From a virus: DNA of 49,335 nt. Location: positions 1-49,335 of IMG/VR virus record IMGVR_UViG_3300033146_002530. One strand, 5' to 3'. The notes under the pieces were generated by a model that did no database searches, was not told where the DNA came from, and saw nothing but the letters and a program-made list of their open reading frames with translations. Shown piece by piece: positions 24,144 through 35,200 of this stretch. The stretch's first letter is position 1; the number at the start of each line of letters is the position of its first letter. A program made the position numbers and the translations under genes.

Positions 24144-25025
24144 ATGAGAAGAAAATCATCTGTAATTCGTAGTAATGTATCAGCTATTATTAAGAATAAT
24201 CCTAATGGATTTGTTCTTAATGATCTAGTATCGGATAAAGTTTTTGGTATTTCATATGGAACTGCTGAAAAATATATTAAAAAATTAATTGAAAGTAAAT
24301 GTATTGAGCGTAATGGTATTAGAGGTAAACAACATGTGTATAAAGTTGTTTCATCTATAAAATTTGACAAACTTTATACAATTCGAACAATTGTTGATCA
24401 AACATTGGATAAAGTTAATGTTGACAAATTTTCATTTAATGATTTTCTTGGTTTTTTGACTTTAGAAGAAAGAAAAAATGTGAATGAAAATTCACTGAAA
24501 AATACTTTTTATAAATTGGTAAAATCTAAAGATGTAATTCGTCTTGGTCAAGATCTTTATCAACTTTCTTTTGATAGAAAACGCAAACAACCATTTGTTA
24601 AAACAATTGAACCTGTTAAAACAATTGAACCTGTTAAACCTGTGGAAAATAATCTCAACCAAACTACTGAAGTTGAAGCAGGAAAAAATATTGTTGCATA
24701 TATTAACCAAATTCAAACTGATAATATTAGATTGAATAAAAAGGTTGATGAACTTATTGGAGTTAATAATACTTTGGTACAAGATGAATTGCGTAAAATA
24801 GAACAGAAAAATCAGGAATTGAGCAGAGTTATTAGAGAGTTGCAGATAAAGAATAAAGACTTAATAGAATGTAAAGATAAATGTATCCCCAATGAAGTTC
24901 ATAATAATATTGTTTCAAAACTTAATGATAAAGTAATGTCATTAAGAGAAATAGTTAAACAACAAAACAAAGTGGTTACATTAACTTCATTATCTGAATT
25001 AAAGAATATTTCAATAAGAAACTAA
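24144..25025 (+). CDS. Predicted DNA-binding winged-helix protein with coiled coil
   Basis: 293 residues, ribosome binding site TTAGGAG. Residues ~5-68 look like a winged helix (SNVSAIIKNNPNGFVLNDLV, then GTAEKYIKKLIESKCIERNG, a wing, and QHVYKV). Residues ~75-145 look like a second, degenerate copy ending RLGQDLYQLSFDRK. A linker with VKTIEPVKTIEPVKPVE comes from an exact 18-base tandem duplication (24598-24633). A coiled coil follows (about 175-250). It is the only plus-strand gene inside the long minus-strand tail block, with its own promoter space and terminator, so it is likely a separately expressed regulator. Target unknown. Confidence 0.5.
   Translation: MRRKSSVIRSNVSAIIKNNPNGFVLNDLVSDKVFGISYGTAEKYIKKLIESKCIERNGIRGKQHVYKVVSSIKFDKLYTIRTIVDQTLDKVNVDKFSFNDFLGFLTLEERKNVNENSLKNTFYKLVKSKDVIRLGQDLYQLSFDRKRKQPFVKTIEPVKTIEPVKPVENNLNQTTEVEAGKNIVAYINQIQTDNIRLNKKVDELIGVNNTLVQDELRKIEQKNQELSRVIRELQIKNKDLIECKDKCIPNEVHNNIVSKLNDKVMSLREIVKQQNKVVTLTSLSELKNISIRN
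24598..24642 (+). repeat. 18-base tandem repeat inside the winged-helix gene
   Basis: GTTAAAACAATTGAACCT occurs twice exactly (24598-24615 and 24616-24633) and is followed by a partial third copy GTTAAACCT. It encodes the Pro-rich linker and keeps the frame, a typical slippage product whose copy number could vary. Confidence 0.9.
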
Positions 25026-25035
25026 CCATCGGAAA

Positions 25036-25069
25036 AATGAGGACTCGGCAATTAAGTTGAGTCCTCATT
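25036..25069 (-). terminator. Bidirectional terminator between convergent genes
   Basis: AATGAGGACTC (25036-25046) pairs with GAGTCCTCATT (25059-25069). On the minus strand TTTTTCCG follows at once; on the plus strand T-rich sequence follows after ~8 bases. It separates the winged-helix gene from the zinc-ribbon gene. Confidence 0.8.
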
Positions 25070-25099
25070 AGTCCATCTTTTATTTTTTTTGTTTATTTT

Positions 25100-25873
25100 T
25101 TATACTTGTAAATTAGTACCACACTCTGGACAAAATTTTGTTCCATAACGTGATTTAGTTCCACATGTAGGACACTCTTTTTTTGTTGAAACAAATAGAG
25201 GAGTTTTAACAGGTTCATTTATTTTATCAGTACCTTTTAATCTAATTATAATTGTTTCATGATTTTCAACAGTACCAACATATGTTGAATTAAAATCTTG
25301 ATTTATTTCAGAACCAGGAACTGTTATACCTTCTTCTGCTTTAGGTAATTCACATTCTCCAAGACTATCCATTGTAACATTACTTGATGTTAATGGTTCT
25401 GAATTACAAGTTGGACCTTCGTTTAAACATCCCCCATATTTTATATCACTTTGATGATAGAAAGATCTATATACTGTTGGGTAATTATAAGTACTTATCC
25501 ATGTTGTAGTAGGTTCTAATTGTCTTTCAAATCCAAATTTAATACGAATAAAACCATCATCAATTTTATCACCACGATGATCTTGTATTTTTTTTGTTTT
25601 TTGGATGAATTTAAAAGAATTTTTTACTATACTATTAATCATAACACCTTTTAATTCAGTACTTTCATTACCATCAATCACGAGTCTTTTTCCATCTAAT
25701 ACATCATTTCCATCAATAGAAACTTCTACGACTGCTCTTCTATTATCAAGATTTTTTAATAAGATAGAATACTCTGATCCAAAAGGAAGAATGACATCAT
25801 TTTCTTGAGATAATTCTCTAAGAATTTTACCATTACATTTGATTACTGCTACGAATTTTTTGCTATATACCAT
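25100..25873 (-). CDS. Virion-type protein with C-terminal zinc ribbon
   Basis: 257 residues, ribosome binding site TTAGGAGATATT. The N-terminal domain has VIKCNGKILRELSQENDVIL, then PFGSEYSILLKNLDNRRAVV and EVSIDGNDVLDGKRLVI, a pattern I associate with a conserved phage/bacterial family that carries a beta-sandwich and often a zinc ribbon. The last 30 residues hold two CxxC knuckles, CPTC and CPEC, 12-15 residues apart, a complete zinc ribbon (ECPTCGTKSRYGTKFCPECG). Between them lies a Ser/Thr/Pro-rich linker. The gene follows the gp7-like gene and probably encodes a minor tail or decoration protein; function unknown. Confidence 0.5.
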   Translation of the reverse strand: MVYSKKFVAVIKCNGKILRELSQENDVILPFGSEYSILLKNLDNRRAVVEVSIDGNDVLDGKRLVIDGNESTELKGVMINSIVKNSFKFIQKTKKIQDHRGDKIDDGFIRIKFGFERQLEPTTTWISTYNYPTVYRSFYHQSDIKYGGCLNEGPTCNSEPLTSSNVTMDSLGECELPKAEEGITVPGSEINQDFNSTYVGTVENHETIIIRLKGTDKINEPVKTPLFVSTKKECPTCGTKSRYGTKFCPECGTNLQV

Positions 25874-25949
25874 AATATCTCCTAAGCATACAGACTAAAT
25901 GCTTCATGTTTAAAGTCTGTGGAATAAGATGGACTATTTATAATATGTT

Positions 25950-27075
25950 CTATACAACTGTTAATGAGGCTTCACTCTCAGATTCTATTAAAGAAGTACC
26001 AGTTAATATTTCACTTATACCTGTACTTAATATAGTTGCAAATATAAATGTACTTAAATTAGATGATCCATTAATTCCTTCATTATTTCCAATAGTTAAA
26101 TTAGAATCACAATTAGTTGTTGAATTACTAGATCCTTTATATATACCAATAGTAATTGATTGTCCGTCAAGTTCATCAATTGAAGAATGTTCTTCAATAA
26201 TTCCATCAAATACTAATTCACTATTAGAAATTGGTTGATCATATGTTGTTTCAGATATTATATCAGTACTTAAATAAATTTTAACATTGTTAATACCTTT
26301 ATCAGTATCAGTTCCACTAGCATGATAATTATAAAATATTATTTCATCTAAATTAATTCCATTACCAATAGCACATATAACTCTTTGATTAGTAGTTTGG
26401 TTATTTGCCATCCAATTTTCAACAGTACCTGTTAAAGGACTTATATAATAAAATATTCTCCATGGTGCATATGGATCTGGTTCAAGAGTTGATGTAGCAT
26501 AGGCATCATAGTCAACACCAGGAACTCCAATATCAATAATATTTCCAAAATTAGCAAATCTAACTCCCATTAATGCCATATTAGTTGAATCACCATGATT
26601 ATTTTCTATGTCAATTATAACACTTCTAGTATTATATAATGTATTAACAACTGTTAAATTAGATATTAATTGAGAACTTATATTAATAGCTCCATTTAAG
26701 ATTTCTAATTCACCTGTAAATAATGTAGTAGAATAAGCTTGTGTAGTATTAATTACAATACTACTTAATATTTGAATATCTCCAGTTAATAATAAACCAT
26801 CAAAATTAGTTGACATATTAATATTACTTGATAATTCTTCAATGATACCAATAATTAATTCACTATTATATACTACTGTTTCAATTGAAGAAGTACTTGT
26901 TATAGTTTCAGAATAAGCACCAATATTTAAACTACCATTAATTTGAGTAGTTAATGATATTGTAGAAGTGAAATCTCTATCTATTCCAAATGATAGTCCG
27001 CTAGAAGATACTAAACTATTAATATTTGTACTAGAATTTAATATTTCAAAAGCTCCTAAATTTAAAGTTGAAGCA
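25950..27075 (-). repeat. Protein-coding 22-residue repeat block in the gp7-like gene
   Basis: About six repeats in 26640-27075 and two in 25950-26120 follow the L-x-x-G-x-x-E-x-L-x-S-x pattern (for instance LIIGIIEELSSNINMSTNF). Between them lies the inserted discoidin-like domain (about 26180-26630). The repeats are diverged at DNA level but clearly the same family as those at 29890-46740. Confidence 0.75.
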
Positions 27076-29234
27076 TATATATTGGTATTTGATATAATAG
27101 AACCAGATAACCATTCAAATATTCTACCATCAGTTGTAACATCTAAATTTGTAAGAGAATCATAAAAATTACCAGTATCGTATCCTGATGGATATTTACC
27201 AACTGATGATGTAATAATAGAATTACCAACATATGATATTACAATATAAAAACTATCATTGGTATTAATAGTATCATTAAAATTTTGATTAATATGTATA
27301 TTAGATGGATCATCACTAATAGGAATAATATCCCCATCAGGAACAACACCATGTTCAATATCTATACTATCAAACCAAGTTTCTTCGTAACCTGAATCAA
27401 AATAAGCACCAGTATCCCAATTTCTATCAAAATAATAAGTGCGACCAACTTTATCTATTATTGTTTGTTCTATTCGTGTAGAAAAGGAATCACAAATTTT
27501 TCCATCAGGATGATTTTTAATTAATTCTAATAAACATTTTTGTAAATATGGAAGTATATCATAAAATCCTCCACTATCATAACTAAAATTTAAATATTCA
27601 GGAGGCATAGGAATATCATATTTTCTTAATGTGTCATATAACCATTCTATATTACCACATAATATAGGTGGAAATGGATCTTTTTCTGGTGGTATGGTTG
27701 GAATAATTGGAGGATCATCAAAAAATCTACCAGTATCCCATCTCCATGTAGTTTCTAAAATATGATTTATATCAGGAGGGATTTGATTTAGAATTTCCTC
27801 ACAATAACCACCTGGTGGTCTTATACTATCATGATAATTGGTTTCAATTTGAGTTAATAACCATTCATCAAATAAAATAGATTCAGTTAGTGGATTTTTA
27901 ATAGAGTATGCTGTATCCATATAAGCTAATCTAGCTCTATATGGTTTAAAAAAATTTATAATATCCTTTAATTCATCTCTAAAAGTAAGACCTAACATTG
28001 TTGTAACTAAACTTGGAGATTTTGAATCAATGTTTAATCTAATCCAATTATCTAAAGATCCTAATAAATAAGTAATTAAGTATTTTTCATCTCCAATAGA
28101 AATCCATGAATCTATAATTGCTTTAAAATCTGGATTTATTGATTGTAATAAAGGTTCAGCCGCATTGATTGAATTTAAAAAGTTTTCTGACATTGGTCTT
28201 GACCAAGTGTTAATTAATTCATTTAATTTGGCATCTCTATCAAATCTAGATGTTGGTTTGGATATTAAATTTTCATATTCAGTAGATAAACTAGATATAT
28301 TATATGGTATTGGTGGATCTCCATAATAAGTAACAGTTCCATTATAACAACCATAGTTAGTAAAAGAAGTAGAAATTCCAGTTCCAAACATTTTTTCAAA
28401 AGTATATACTGTACCCACATATAAATGAAATAATGGTAGAACCATACCTAAATTTCTAACTTGAACATTATAAGGCAATTCTAAACCTAAAACTGATCTA
28501 TCATACTGATCTTGTATAATTCTAAACATAATTGTTAATGATAATAATACATTATATAAAGAAAATATAGAACTTAAAGAAAAATAAGGAGATTTAGAAG
28601 GAAGATTAATTTTATTTGATAATAATAATGATTCTATTTGATCTTTAGTTTGAAACCAATGTGGATCATCTGCAATTAATTTATTAAAAGCAACATCATT
28701 ATCTAATAAAACTGTACTACCAGTAGCAGCAAGCCTTACAGATTCTCCTCTAAAAATAAGATTTCCATATTGATCTTTTTGTAACCAATATTCAATTAAA
28801 TCAGTATCAGAAAAACCATAATAATCCAATACATCAACTAAAGTTTCTGGTGTACCTTTTTTCTTGTAAAAATTTACTAAATCCAGAAAAAAGTTGGCTT
28901 TTGATGTTAGTGGAACTAACTCTAATCCGATAGGAAATCCAAAACTTCTAAATAATTCACTAAGATGTTGGTTAGGAAGTTGATGAACATCAGATGAAAA
29001 TTTTTGGGTTGTTGATACAGTTTTTAAAGAAGAATACCAATCAATCAACATTTCTCTTAATCTTTGATAATCAGCAGTATTAAATGATGGCTGATCTAAA
29101 ACATTTTCAAAATATGTTTTAACAATTTCTTTTTCTGATGTCGCTAAAATGGTAGTCAATTCACTAAGATTAGGATCAATAGTCCCATCTTTTAGATACT
29201 CCATTATTCTCCAAAGATCATCAATTGTAAACAC
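25950..29234 (-). CDS. Baseplate/tail protein: gp7/P2 gpI-like N-terminus, fibre-type repeats and discoidin-like domain at C-terminus
   Basis: About 1094 residues. GTG 29234 is chosen because AAAGGAG lies 7 bases before it; a TTG at 29240 would be only 1 base from it. The N-terminal ~150 residues carry FYKKKGTPETLVDVLDYYGF, the signature of tail protein I/gp7-type baseplate proteins that carry fibres. The middle has four copies of a [WY]-D-[TS]-G-x-[FY]-[FY]-D motif (about residues 498-690). The C-terminal third contains about eight copies of the 22-residue repeat found in the two giant neighbours, interrupted by a ~150-residue discoidin/galactose-binding-like domain (ICAIGNGINLDEIIFYNYHA). 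It likely docks the giant fibres to the baseplate. Confidence 0.6.
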   Translation of the reverse strand: MFTIDDLWRIMEYLKDGTIDPNLSELTTILATSEKEIVKTYFENVLDQPSFNTADYQRLREMLIDWYSSLKTVSTTQKFSSDVHQLPNQHLSELFRSFGFPIGLELVPLTSKANFFLDLVNFYKKKGTPETLVDVLDYYGFSDTDLIEYWLQKDQYGNLIFRGESVRLAATGSTVLLDNDVAFNKLIADDPHWFQTKDQIESLLLSNKINLPSKSPYFSLSSIFSLYNVLLSLTIMFRIIQDQYDRSVLGLELPYNVQVRNLGMVLPLFHLYVGTVYTFEKMFGTGISTSFTNYGCYNGTVTYYGDPPIPYNISSLSTEYENLISKPTSRFDRDAKLNELINTWSRPMSENFLNSINAAEPLLQSINPDFKAIIDSWISIGDEKYLITYLLGSLDNWIRLNIDSKSPSLVTTMLGLTFRDELKDIINFFKPYRARLAYMDTAYSIKNPLTESILFDEWLLTQIETNYHDSIRPPGGYCEEILNQIPPDINHILETTWRWDTGRFFDDPPIIPTIPPEKDPFPPILCGNIEWLYDTLRKYDIPMPPEYLNFSYDSGGFYDILPYLQKCLLELIKNHPDGKICDSFSTRIEQTIIDKVGRTYYFDRNWDTGAYFDSGYEETWFDSIDIEHGVVPDGDIIPISDDPSNIHINQNFNDTINTNDSFYIVISYVGNSIITSSVGKYPSGYDTGNFYDSLTNLDVTTDGRIFEWLSGSIISNTNIYASTLNLGAFEILNSSTNINSLVSSSGLSFGIDRDFTSTISLTTQINGSLNIGAYSETITSTSSIETVVYNSELIIGIIEELSSNINMSTNFDGLLLTGDIQILSSIVINTTQAYSTTLFTGELEILNGAINISSQLISNLTVVNTLYNTRSVIIDIENNHGDSTNMALMGVRFANFGNIIDIGVPGVDYDAYATSTLEPDPYAPWRIFYYISPLTGTVENWMANNQTTNQRVICAIGNGINLDEIIFYNYHASGTDTDKGINNVKIYLSTDIISETTYDQPISNSELVFDGIIEEHSSIDELDGQSITIGIYKGSSNSTTNCDSNLTIGNNEGINGSSNLSTFIFATILSTGISEILTGTSLIESESEASLTVV

Positions 29235-29271
29235 TATCAAACTCCTTTAAATTGGTTATCTCTAATTTATA

Positions 29272-32200
29272 TTATGTTCCTTTATTTGATACATGTTCAA
29301 AGATATTTTGAGTCAAGTATGTCTCATAGCATGTTTCTAATGAATTAACTCTTGTTGTAAAGATAGCTGTGTTATCATATCTAGAATAATTTCCAGATAG
29401 TTTCATTTCTAAGTATATATAAATCATTTTAGCTAATGAAGTATCCAAATTATTATATTCAATACCAACTAATGTAGCATTTTCAGGTTCTAATCTAAAT
29501 ATTAATAATCTATCCAGCATAATTATATCATGTGATTGAATATTATATAAATTTATATTATATTCTTCTGGATCATCTCCATCTGCTATATAATAATGAG
29601 CTGTTTCTGGGTCTAGCATCATTCTTGTTCTAATTGCATCTGGCCATGATTGTTTATCTAATATTTCTCTATATAAATATCTATAGCTTGTTTTATCATA
29701 TTCATCATTAAATAACAACTCAATGAATGATTGCTCATATATATGTTCTCTTGATGGAAAATTTATTTGATGTTTATTTAATGATTTATGATTAACTACA
29801 AAATGATCATACCAATACTGTAAATCAGCAGTAATTCTTCTTATATATCTATCAATAGTATTAATTTCTAAATTAGTATTAGTTTTAACTATAGAAATAC
29901 ATTCAATAGAAGATTCTAAATACTCATTAATAACACCCAATGTTAATTCAGTAGCAACAACAATTTGAGTTAATGAGCTGGCAGATAATATTTCACTTTC
30001 ACCTAAGTATATTGGATCTATATTACATTCAGTAGAAATAATAACTGTACTTGTTAATGAATTATCAAGATGTCCCATAGTTATTGAAACATCTGGAATA
30101 ATAGATTGAACTATAATAGATGATTGATGTTCAATTTCTAACCATAATGTATCTGAATTAGATTCAACCCATGGATTTGTAGTTGCACTTAATATTTCTA
30201 CTAATCCAATAATTAAATCAGACGTTGTAACACTTTGAACAATATTTAATGAACTTGATAATGGATTAGAAATACCTAAATTTAAAAATGTATCAACTCT
30301 TGATTGTGCATTAATAGAACTTGATAATTCTTCAACAATTCCCCAACAATCCAAGTCATAAATATTAATACTAAATATAGCTGAACCTGATAATTGTTCT
30401 GCATAACCAATATCTAAAACACAACTTGCATTAGTAACAGATGTTATACTTCCTAATAAAGGTTCATATTGACCAACAATATATTCAGCATTAGCAGATG
30501 AACCTGTAATAATACTTGCAGATAAAGATTCTTGTGAACCAATTACTATATCAGATACAGGTATATTTAAGGTATTTACTACAGATGCATCAAGAGCAAT
30601 ACTTATATATAGTTCATCATTAAGACCTATTAAAGAGGTAATTATTCCGGTTGAGGATAGTATTTCTATAGTTCCTACTAATATATGTCCACTTGAAGAT
30701 GATTCTATAGTACTTGTAGCACTAAGTTCTGTATCAAGACCAACTACCATATTAGCTTCTGAAATTGAAATTGAAAATATAGTACTTGATAATAATTCAG
30801 CAACCCCAATAATTACTTGTAAAGGTTTATATGTTGTTTGAGTATTAACTGTAGCTGATAATTCTTCTGTAACACCTTTCATTAAATATGGAGTTATAAA
30901 TAATGATTGGGCATGTACTTGTCCAAATAATGCTGCATTATCACCAATAAATAAATCAGCATCATTAACTAAACTTTGAATATGAATATCTGAAAAAATT
31001 CCATATTCTACTCCAGTATAAATAAAACCATCAACAAATGATTCAATAAATATATCCGCAGTTAGTATTTCTAATGTACCTAATACTAATTCAGCATCAG
31101 TAACAATTGTATCTATAGTTGATGTGTGTTCAAGAGATGTAACATAACCAATTGTTAAATCAACATTTATATTTGATTGAATTAATGAAGAGCTTTTAAT
31201 TGCATATTCTACACCTAATATTGATTCTACATTTGATTCTATTGCATAATCTACATTTAAATCAATAGCACCAATTATAAGACCATCATTATTGACAACT
31301 GTCTGAATATAAATAGTACCACTTTCAAAATGTTCTGCAACGCCTAATGTTAGAGTAGCCCATACTTCAGTTTCACTATTTGATTCACCATAGTAATTTG
31401 AAATTAAGAAGAATGAATTTGAAACATTAGATATTGAATTAATATTAGATTCTAATACTGTAATAATACCAATTGTTACATTAGTGCTAATAATTGAATT
31501 AGCTATAGAAATACCTGATAAACCTGTTTCGGCTCCTAATGCTAAATGAGAATTTGATATATTTGATTGTATATTAATAGAACTTGAAACTCCTGTAACT
31601 ACATTCACTGTTGATACATTAGAAATAATATTAACAGTTGAAGAAATATCAGAAGCAGCTCCTACTCCTAAATTAACATTTTCAATATTAGATACAATAT
31701 CTATAGTTGAATTTAATTCTTCAATAACACCTATTGTTAATTCAAAATTTGTTAATATTGAAGTAATGTTTGTTGAAGCAGTATAAAAACCAAATTTTAA
31801 TTTAGATTCACTAACTATACTATTAGTAAATATTGTAGAATCTAACCACTGCATATTTATAAATGTTAAACTATTAACATTTGTATTAATAGATAATGTA
31901 GATTCTAATATTTCATCAATACCTATAATTAAATCACATATAGTATATGATACAGCTAAAGTAATACTGCTAATTAATTCAACAATTCCTGGAACTACAT
32001 TACCAATAACTGAAGATTTAATTATACAAGTTGATGATAATTGCATTGAAGTTTCTAATAAACTATCATATACATTTGAAACTATATTTATATCACCTGA
32101 ACTCCAGATAACAGGAGAAATTAAATATGCATTATTAACATTTGACTGAATTGGAAATGATACTGATAATAATTCTGTTAAACCAATTATTAACTCTATA

Positions 32201-35200
32201 TCATTTACTAAAGTTAAAATATTAGATGCAGATGTTAATGTCTCATTTATTCCAATATACATAATATCAGAAGTTGAATCAGTTGATACAAGAGAAGAAC
32301 CTTCTAGAATACTTATATCTCCAGTAACTAATATAACATTATTAACATATGATGTTGATGTTGATGTTGATGATAATTCTTCTGGATCTCCAGTTACAAG
32401 TGGTAATGATACAATATTAGTTATAGCATTAACAGTACTTGATAAATAAGATGGTTTTTCTATAGTTCCATTTAATACACTTATTATATTAATAGTAGAA
32501 GTAAGAGATTCAGTTATTCCGTCCATTTCAATATCAGATATATTGGATTGACATAAAATAATACTTGATAGACTTTCAGAATCACCAACTATAATATTTG
32601 AATCATTTAATATAGATGAAAAATTAATATCACTAGTAATAATAATTTCATTAACAAATAATTCATTCTCAGTTGCTTCAACTACAGATTGATTTTCTAT
32701 AATACCTGATAACAATTCTAATACACCAGGTATTTGTAAAAAACCAGTTGTTTCTGTTTTAGATATAATAGTAGATGATAATTGTTCTATATGTCCTAAT
32801 ATTAATTCAGAATCAGTTATTGAAATAATAAATACAGAACTTGCTACTAATTCAACAATTCCAAGAAGTAGAATAGACCCATCAGCTTCAGTACTAGGAA
32901 CACATGAAGTACATTGTAATTGTTCTAACGTACCTAAATCTAAATCAGTATTATATACATTACTAACTATTAAAGGAGATGCATTCAATATATCAGCTAC
33001 ACCAAGTTCAAGCTCACCACCTACAACTGAATTAGAAAAATTAGTTGATGCTAGTAATTCAGCTACACCAACAGTAAATATATTATTAATATTACTTACT
33101 ATAAATGATGTACCTGTTAAAATTTCTGTTTCTGTTTTCATTAAAGCGTTGCTTACAACAGATTGAGCTAATATAGTTGAACTTAATTGTTCTAATATCC
33201 CTGGTACATATAACCAAGTACCATTTACATTTGTTTCTATATTAATGGTAGAAGAAATAGGTTCAGGTTGACCAATATACATTTCAATTGTATTTTCAAC
33301 ATTAGATTGAACTAATGGGGTGGCATTTAATAATTCATCACCTCCAATATTTAATACATCATCTATTGTTGGTTGAATATGAATAGAAGCCGATAACGGT
33401 TCACCAATACCAAGAGTTAATTCAGTAGGTGGAAAGCTTACAGTTGAAGCTATTGTTGAAGCTAATAACTCTTCAACTCCTAATACTATGGCACTATCTG
33501 ATACAACACTTTGTATTAAAGATGTACTAGAAAGATATTCAATAATACCTAATATTAAATTTGCATCTGTAATTGAAATAGTAAAATTTGTTGATGATAA
33601 TATTTCAATAACACCTAGTACTAAACTACTATCATTTACATCACTATTAATTAATTTAGTTGATGATAATGGAGTATCAATACCTAATGTTATATTTGCA
33701 TCAGATAATGTTTGTATAATACTTGTATGAGATAATTCCTCAATAATTCCTATTGTTAATATAGCATCAACAATTGAAATTGAAAAATTTGTAGTTGCTA
33801 ATATTTCAACTTTACCAATTAATAATAATGCATCAATATTAGAAATAATATTAATTGTTGATGATAATTCAGTTTCAACACCAAGCTCTAAATCAGCATT
33901 AACATTTGATTGAATTAGGTATGTATGTGATAATTCTTCTTCTGTTCCAATAGTTAAATCACCTGGTAAATTAGATTGAGATATAGATGTAGCAGCAACA
34001 ACCTCTAAAATTCCTAAACCTAATGTAGCAGTAATAATAGATTGAATATATTGATTAGAAGTTAACACCTCTATAATACCAAGATCAAGGCTTGGTAAAC
34101 TAATATTAGATGTAATAGTTACAGGAGTTGATAGTTGTTCCTCATTTCCTAAATAAACATCAGTTAATATTGCAGTTGTTATATTAAGAGTTGCATCTAA
34201 TTGTTCTGCAACACCAAGTGTTAAAAATGTATCAACACTACTAGTAACCACACATCCAGTTACTAATGGTTCATATGCACCTATTATTAGATCAAGAGTA
34301 ACATTAGATGTTGTAATAACAGTAGAAGCTAATATCTCAACAACACCAATTACTAATGGAGATGCTATAACAACAATTGATTGAACGAACCAATTTTTAA
34401 AAGAATCTTTCCATATTACATCATTAGTACTTACAAATTCAACACCTGATGTTGGATCAACTCTTGTATGAGATAATGATTCAATTATACCACCAATTGT
34501 TAATTCAGAGGATACATTACTACTAACTATATTTTGAGGATCTCCACCAGCACCTGCTGATGCTGCTGCCAATATCTCTGAACCACCCATTGTTAAATCA
34601 GTACTACTTCCAACAATACTTTGAATTATTTGAGTTACTTCTAATATTTCAATCTTTCCTGTTGTTAATAATGCATCACATTCACTACTTCCTAAAAAGA
34701 AATAAGTTGATTCTAATGGCTCAATTAAACCCATTGTTAATTCAGTAATAGATACATTAGTTTGAATAGAAGAAGTATATTCTAATACTTCAATTATACC
34801 AAGAATTAATTCTCCTGATACAAAACTTACTATAATTGATGCACCTGAAATTGATTCATCAGATCCTTGAATAATAAATCCGCTTAATGATGAATTAATA
34901 TTTATAGTAGAACTTAATACTTCATTAACTCCCAATGTTAATTCTGAATCTGTTATAGATATACTAAATGATGAAGAAGCCAATATTTCTATTATACCAG
35001 TAGTTAAAATAGCATCAACAGAAGTATTGGCTGAATTAATAGTTGATAATAAAACTTCATTAGCTCCTAATGTTAATTCTGAATTAACACTACAAGTAAT
35101 AATTTTTGTAGCAGATAATTCTTCTGAAGTACCAGTTGATAGAACAGATACAACATTTGAATTAATTAATGTAGATGAATCTAAAATTTCTGATCCACCA

